Source: Microbispora siamensis
Lineage (GTDB): Bacteria; Actinomycetota; Actinomycetes; Streptosporangiales; Streptosporangiaceae
Direction: 5' to 3'
Assembly: GCF_016863095.1 (NCBI RefSeq)
Contig: NZ_BOOF01000007.1
Coordinates: 1-64,000, forward strand
Length of the DNA stretch: 64,000 nucleotides
This document shows positions 60,374-64,000 of the stretch, one piece after another. The notes under the pieces were generated by a model. The model was not told the origin of the DNA. It saw only the letters and a program-made list of their open reading frames with translations, and did no database searches. The translations under genes and the position numbers were made by a program. Position 1 is the first letter of the stretch, and every line of letters begins with the position of its first letter.

Positions 60374-60405
60374 GGCCGGGCGGAACACCATGGCTCCGCC
60401 CGGCC
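60374..60405 (+). terminator. Terminator after the VWA protein gene
   Basis: GGCCGGGCGGA (60374-60384) and TCCGCCCGGCC (60395-60405) form a perfect 11-bp stem with a 10-nt loop, 30 bp after the stop. Confidence 0.8.
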
Positions 60406-60474
60406 TCGGCCGGCCTTCAGGCGCCCGCGGCGTCGCTCTGCTCCGCGTAGGCGGTCTCTGTCGGAGGGGCCCGA

Positions 60475-60480
60475 TAGATT
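60475..60480 (+). promoter_or_regulatory. Probable -10 element for the DUF1963 gene
   Basis: TAGATT lies 8 nt before the ATG at 60489, the layout of a leaderless actinomycete transcript; there is no ribosome-binding site. Confidence 0.45.
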
Positions 60481-60488
60481 CCTTCGGC

Positions 60489-61481
60489 ATGACCCGAACG
60501 ACCCCGCCGCGCCCTGTCGACATCGCCGCTGTCTTTCCCGAGATCGCGCCGCTCGCCCGGACGGCCACCCGCCTTCATCCGCGGCCTGGAACGCCCGGCG
60601 TACACGACAGTTCGATCGGCGGCCCCCTGCTGTGGCCCTCGGACGAGCCCTGGCCGGTGTGCGGAGAGTCGCACGAGAACGGGGGCGACTTCACCCGCCT
60701 GGACGTAGAGCGGCGCCGCAGGCGCATCCTCTCCGCGGCCTGGGGCCGGACACGCAAGGGCGAGCAGTTCGCCATCACACCTGAGGAACGAGCCGAACTC
60801 GACCGTCTCGACAAGGAGTACGCCGACCCTGACACCCCCGCCACCATGCTGGCCGTCGCCCAGCTCTTCATGCGGGAGGTGCCCGACCTGGTGGGACCTC
60901 CCGGGGCCGATGTCCTCCAGCTCCTGTGGTGTCCGCGCGACCATGGCCCCCACTACTGCCCCTCGCCCGTCCTGCGCTGGCGACGTTCGGCCGATGTGAC
61001 CGACGTGCTCGCCGAACAGCCCGAGCCCGATGTCATGGAGTACGACACCTATCTGCCCGTGCCCTGCGTTCTGCATCCCGAGCAGGTCGTCGAGTACCCC
61101 TACGCGGACTTCCTGCCCGGTGATCTGGAGGAGCGGATCCGGACCTGGGAGGAGTCCAGCGGATACGACTACTTCTCCGAATTGTCGATCGCCGACGGCT
61201 GGAAGGTGGGCGGATACGCGGCCTGGAATCTCACCGATCCCTACCCGATGCTCTGTGACGACTGCGGGGCCGACATGGACCTGCTTGTGAAGGTCGACAG
61301 TGGAGAGTGGGACGGAGCGGAGAGCTGGCGGCCTCTGGAGGACGCCGGGCCTGAGAGCGAGTTCCACGAGCACCCGAACCGATCCGAGCCTACGCAGATC
61401 ACGATCGGCCGTGGATACGCCTTGTGGATCTTCACCTGCCCGGTCTCGTTCGACCACCCGCACGGAGTGAGCATGCAGTAG
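60489..61481 (+). CDS. DUF1963-like protein
   Basis: 330 residues. SSIGGPLLWPSDEPWPVCGESHE and PMLCDDCGADMDLLVKVDSGEWDG are typical of DUF1963-type proteins, as is the ending GRGYALWIFTCPVSFDHPHG; Cys pairs (CDDC, and WCPRD) may bind metal. No signal peptide. Function unknown. The start at 60489 is supported by the -10 element. It faces the antitoxin gene convergently. Confidence 0.75.
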   Translation: MTRTTPPRPVDIAAVFPEIAPLARTATRLHPRPGTPGVHDSSIGGPLLWPSDEPWPVCGESHENGGDFTRLDVERRRRRILSAAWGRTRKGEQFAITPEERAELDRLDKEYADPDTPATMLAVAQLFMREVPDLVGPPGADVLQLLWCPRDHGPHYCPSPVLRWRRSADVTDVLAEQPEPDVMEYDTYLPVPCVLHPEQVVEYPYADFLPGDLEERIRTWEESSGYDYFSELSIADGWKVGGYAAWNLTDPYPMLCDDCGADMDLLVKVDSGEWDGAESWRPLEDAGPESEFHEHPNRSEPTQITIGRGYALWIFTCPVSFDHPHGVSMQ

Positions 61482-61516
61482 CCGGAACACGACCTTGATC
61501 AGACGGTCAGGCGGTC

Positions 61517-61891
61517 TCACTCACACTCTGAATGCGCTCGCAGGCGGAATTCAGCCACGCTGCCAAGCCTCAGGACTTCCAGGAGCGAAGGTCGGCTCGC
61601 TTTGGGAAGTGGCTCAAGCTGGACACTGAGCCGCAGTTCCAGCGCTTCGGCGAGGCGTTCGAGCATGGGGATCGTGGGCATCGTGCCCCCTCCCTCGAAG
61701 CGCGCCACCGCCGGCTGCTTGAGTCCGGCCCGCTCGGCGAGCTCGGCTTGGGTGAGGCCGAGTTCTTCGCGCCGCCGCCGGACAGCCTCGCCGAGCTCGA
61801 AACGGATCCGTGCGGCTTCGTAGGCGGCCCCAGCGCCAGGCCGGCTCATGATCTCTGCACGCTTGTCGGACCACGCCCTGCGCTCGGTCAT
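61517..61891 (-). CDS. XRE-family antitoxin (HigA-like)
   Basis: 124 residues with one HTH in the middle (RRREELGLTQAELAERAGLKQPAVARFEGGGTMPTIPMLERLAEALELRLSVQLEPL), preceded by an Ala-rich helix. It matches the antitoxins of the HigB/Gp49-type toxin systems. GGAGGAG precedes the ATG and overlaps the end of the toxin relic upstream; the two would have formed a toxin-antitoxin operon in which the toxin came first. As its toxin is broken, it is probably an orphan. Confidence 0.85.
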   Translation of the reverse strand: MTERRAWSDKRAEIMSRPGAGAAYEAARIRFELGEAVRRRREELGLTQAELAERAGLKQPAVARFEGGGTMPTIPMLERLAEALELRLSVQLEPLPKASRPSLLEVLRLGSVAEFRLRAHSECE

Positions 61892-61896
61892 GGCAC

Positions 61897-62111
61897 TCAC
61901 TCCTCCTCCGCCGTGTGGGCCTCCGCGATACATCGCTTCATCGCCCGCACCGCACGTTCGATCTCGGCCGTCTCACGCATCCGCTGCTTACGGAAGACCG
62001 TCAGCAGGATGATGCGCCTGCCCTAGCGATCCAATAGCTGATCGCACGGCCTCGCGGGAGAGATGGAATCGTCAGAGCAAGTGGCCTGCCTCTGAAATGG
62101 GAAAACCCGGC
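61897..62111 (-). pseudogene. Frameshifted HigB/Gp49-type toxin remnant
   Basis: The 3' part (61897-62022) reads RRIILLTVFRKQRMRETAEI and onwards, the conserved C-terminus of this toxin family. A TAG (62023-62025) blocks the frame just upstream. The preceding frame reads GRAISYWIA, the normal run-up to that C-terminus, in another phase, so one base has been lost near 62026. A second stop at 62112-62114 ends the homology, and the N-terminal half is missing. The toxin cannot be made as read. It ends five bases before the antitoxin ATG. Confidence 0.75.
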
Positions 62112-62158
62112 TCAGCGGGAGTCCCACCGTCGCTTCACAGGACTGCCCGTCGGGCGGG

Positions 62159-62584
62159 TCAGTCCACGGCGGGTGGGGTGAGGTCGCCGGGGGTCAGGCC
62201 CATGCCGTCGGGTACGGCGGCGGGGTCGGAGCCCACGTGGATCGGCTTGTTGTCGCGGTCGACGAAGACGACGCGCGGCTTGAGCGCCTTGACCTCCTCC
62301 TCGGTGACCAGCGCGTACGCGATGATGATCACGAGGTCGCCGACGGAGATGAGGCGGGCGGCGGCGCCGTTGATGCCGATCACCCCGGAGCCCGCAGGGC
62401 CCTCGATGACGTACGTGGACAGGCGGTTGCCGTTGTCGATGTCGACGATGTCGACCTTCTCACCCTCGACGAGGTCGGCCTCGGCCATCAGGTCCGCGTC
62501 GATCGTCACCGAGCCGACGTAGTGCAGATCGGCCTGCGTGACGGTGGCGCGGTGGATCTTCGACTTCATCAGCGTGCGGAACAT
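62159..62584 (-). CDS. panD: Aspartate 1-decarboxylase precursor
   Basis: 141-residue PanD, which makes beta-alanine for pantothenate and coenzyme A. The self-cleavage site is Gly24-Ser25 in HYVGSVTID, giving the pyruvoyl group. [20 protein letters not shown] and later [20 protein letters not shown] are typical. GGAGATC precedes the ATG. Length is normal, with a Pro-rich tail common in actinomycetes. Confidence 0.97.
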   Translation of the reverse strand: MFRTLMKSKIHRATVTQADLHYVGSVTIDADLMAEADLVEGEKVDIVDIDNGNRLSTYVIEGPAGSGVIGINGAAARLISVGDLVIIIAYALVTEEEVKALKPRVVFVDRDNKPIHVGSDPAAVPDGMGLTPGDLTPPAVD

Positions 62585-62737
62585 GATCTCCTACCGGGGT
62601 ATGGACGGACCTCCTCACGAGCGTCCTCGATGGTATGTCACGCCCCGAAATGCCCGGTCGTCAGCCTCGCACAACGATGCGCATCGGCCCGGCGAGGTGC
62701 GGAGTCGCACGGGCCGATGCGCAGCGTGAACAATCGC

Positions 62738-63352
62738 TTATCCGCCCGCCACGTACTCGACGGACGCGTCGAGCAGCCACTCCGCGACGTACGCCGCGAA
62801 GGACGAGCGGACCAGCAGGCGGAAGCCGTCCTCACCGGCGACCAGGACGACTGCCGCCCTGGCCAGCATGGTCTGGGCGCACCGGCCCGGGCCGAACGCC
62901 CGGGGGTGCAGGTCCAGCGCGCAGCCGTGGGCCAGCACGTCCCGCGCCCGTTCCCCGCCGACCACCAGGGTGGTGCGCTGGGCCGACACGTCGACGACCG
63001 AGACGTGCTCGCCGGCCGCCGCCTCCTCGATCCGCTCCACGAGGTCGCGCGCGGCGCCGTCGGGGCCGACCACCAGCCACTCGTCGGGCCCGAGCCACAG
63101 CACCTCCAGGTCGCCGCCGCCCGCCGTGGTGCCGGGCTCCACCGGCAGCGGCACGCCGATCGCCGTCCCGATGCGCTCCGCCGCCGGGCTCTTGGGGTCC
63201 ACCCGGAGGTTGATCTGGGCCAGGAAGGGGATCTCGGCCAGGCGCAGGCTGCCGCCCGCGCTCGCCGCCTCGAACCTGGCCGCGAACGCCGCGGCCGGAC
63301 TCCTGCGGCCAACCGCCGGCTCAGCCACAGAATCAGCCACAGAATCAGCCAT
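62738..63352 (-). CDS. soxG: Sarcosine oxidase, gamma subunit
   Basis: 204-residue gamma subunit of heterotetrameric sarcosine oxidase, which demethylates sarcosine to glycine and gives formaldehyde/methylene-THF and peroxide. Segments [39 protein letters not shown] and [29 protein letters not shown] are characteristic. It overlaps the alpha subunit by 8 bp. Its N-terminus falls in a 12-bp tandem repeat. The alpha and beta genes are to the right. Confidence 0.94.
   Translation of the reverse strand: MADSVADSVAEPAVGRRSPAAAFAARFEAASAGGSLRLAEIPFLAQINLRVDPKSPAAERIGTAIGVPLPVEPGTTAGGGDLEVLWLGPDEWLVVGPDGAARDLVERIEEAAAGEHVSVVDVSAQRTTLVVGGERARDVLAHGCALDLHPRAFGPGRCAQTMLARAAVVLVAGEDGFRLLVRSSFAAYVAEWLLDASVEYVAGG
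63321..63351 (-). repeat. 12-bp tandem repeat at the soxA/soxG junction
   Basis: TCAGCCACAGAA occurs twice (63321-63332 and 63333-63344), followed by a partial third copy (63345-63351). It contains the soxA stop and the first soxG codons, so copy number would change the gamma N-terminus by four residues each. Confidence 0.85.
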
Positions 63353-64000
63353 CGCGGCGCGCTCCTTCCGGGTCGTACAGGACGTGGGAGGTCACGGTGA
63401 CGGGCACCAGGTCCGCTCCGACCGGCGCGTACAGCCGCTCGCCGACCCGCTCGCGCCCGCCGCTCACCAGCGCGAGCGCGAACGTACGGCCGAGCGCGGC
63501 GCTGCGGTAGCTGGAGGTGACGAAGCCGAGCGTCGGAACCGGCGGCTCGGGCAGCGCCGAGGTCTCCACGAGGTGGGCGCCCTCGGGCAGCAGCACGCCG
63601 GGGTCCTCGGGCAGCAGGCCGACCAGGTGTTTGCGGTCGGGCCTGGAGGTGTCCGCCCGCGCGTAGGACCGCTTGCCGATGAAGTCGGCCTTCTTCTTCG
63701 AGACGATCCACTCCATGCCGAGGTCCTGCGGGGTGACCGTGCCGTCGGTGTCCTGGCCGACGATCGGGAACCCCTTCTCGGCGCGCAGCACGTGCATGGT
63801 CTCGGTGCCGTACGGCGTGACCTCGCCGGACGCCATGACCGCCTCCCACAGGGCGAGCCCGAACCAGGAGGAGACGTTGATCTCGTAGGCCAGCTCACCG
63901 GAGAAGCTGATCCGGCAGACCCGCGCCTCGATCCCGGCGACCTCGGTGTCCCGCCACGTCATGAACGGGAAGCTGTCGTTGCCCACCGCGAGGCCGGGCG
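63345..64000 (-). CDS. soxA: Sarcosine oxidase, alpha subunit, C-terminal part (5' end outside window)
   Basis: The C-terminal about 218 residues of the alpha subunit, open to the right edge. The sequence is the aminomethyltransferase-like (GcvT) domain: [82 protein letters not shown]. In the family this domain passes the methyl group to tetrahydrofolate. It overlaps soxG by 8 bp, so the two are one operon. Confidence 0.95.
   Translation of the reverse strand, partial: PGLAVGNDSFPFMTWRDTEVAGIEARVCRISFSGELAYEINVSSWFGLALWEAVMASGEVTPYGTETMHVLRAEKGFPIVGQDTDGTVTPQDLGMEWIVSKKKADFIGKRSYARADTSRPDRKHLVGLLPEDPGVLLPEGAHLVETSALPEPPVPTLGFVTSSYRSAALGRTFALALVSGGRERVGERLYAPVGADLVPVTVTSHVLYDPEGARRDG

Overview
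This window is chromosomal DNA of a high-GC, multicellular-type actinomycete. Support comes from the very high third-position GC of every real gene, the mreBCD-PBP2-rodA cluster, DUF2293 and CGNR/ABATE proteins, NarL-type two-component systems, several probable leaderless starts, and secreted GH9 cellulases with Pro-Ser linkers. The cellulase architecture suggests the Streptosporangiales, but that placement is inference. Both ends are cut inside genes (mreB at the left, a sarcosine oxidase alpha subunit at the right). I saw no rRNA, tRNA, CRISPR array, insertion sequence or prophage.

Region by region. 1-5203: elongasome operon (mreB, mreC, mreD, PBP2, rodA) with overlapping starts and stops. 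5219-10177: a DUF2293 protein, a stand-alone Ser/Thr kinase, a DNA methylase apparently fused to a specificity-like domain, and a PP2C phosphatase; the last two diverge from a 58-bp promoter region. 10318-15606: mixed metabolic genes, including a CGNR regulator and a methyltransferase that diverge around an 8-bp site repeated every 24 bp in alternating orientation. 15803-19460: a NarL-type two-component system and a lipoprotein, both carrying in-frame tandem repeats. 19457-22457: metE with a complex leader (a 37-codon ORF and competing hairpins), a possible structured RNA, and a small membrane protein. 22506-30745: regulator/enzyme pairs (XRE with SDR, MerR with methyltransferase, MerR with an MFS pump, LysR), several with visible dyad operators. 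31303-33077: DoxX, then an ECF sigma factor operon ending in a 37-residue membrane peptide. 33286-40080: a cellulose-degradation operon of two GH9 enzymes plus a secreted protein with FN3 and CBM2 domains but no catalytic domain. 40154-44014: a short PIN-like protein, RNase HII, and an OmpR-type two-component system divergent from a secreted protein across a large inverted repeat.

The most interesting block is 43992-55510. It holds three minus-strand transcription units: SDR, lyase, E1-alpha, E1-beta; an RbsB-RbsA-RbsC-type importer plus a VOC protein; and an amidohydrolase, a Gfo/Idh/MocA dehydrogenase and a LacI regulator. Each unit is preceded by copies of a TCAAWCGWTTGA-like palindrome (46954, 51238, 55445, 55499). 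This reads as one LacI regulon for import and oxidation of a sugar, polyol or lactone. I cannot match the enzyme set to a pathway I know.

55615-64000: a small zinc-ribbon protein, an aldehyde ferredoxin oxidoreductase, a secreted VWA/Ig-like protein, a DUF1963 protein, an antitoxin next to a frameshifted HigB-type toxin relic, panD, and the soxG/soxA pair.
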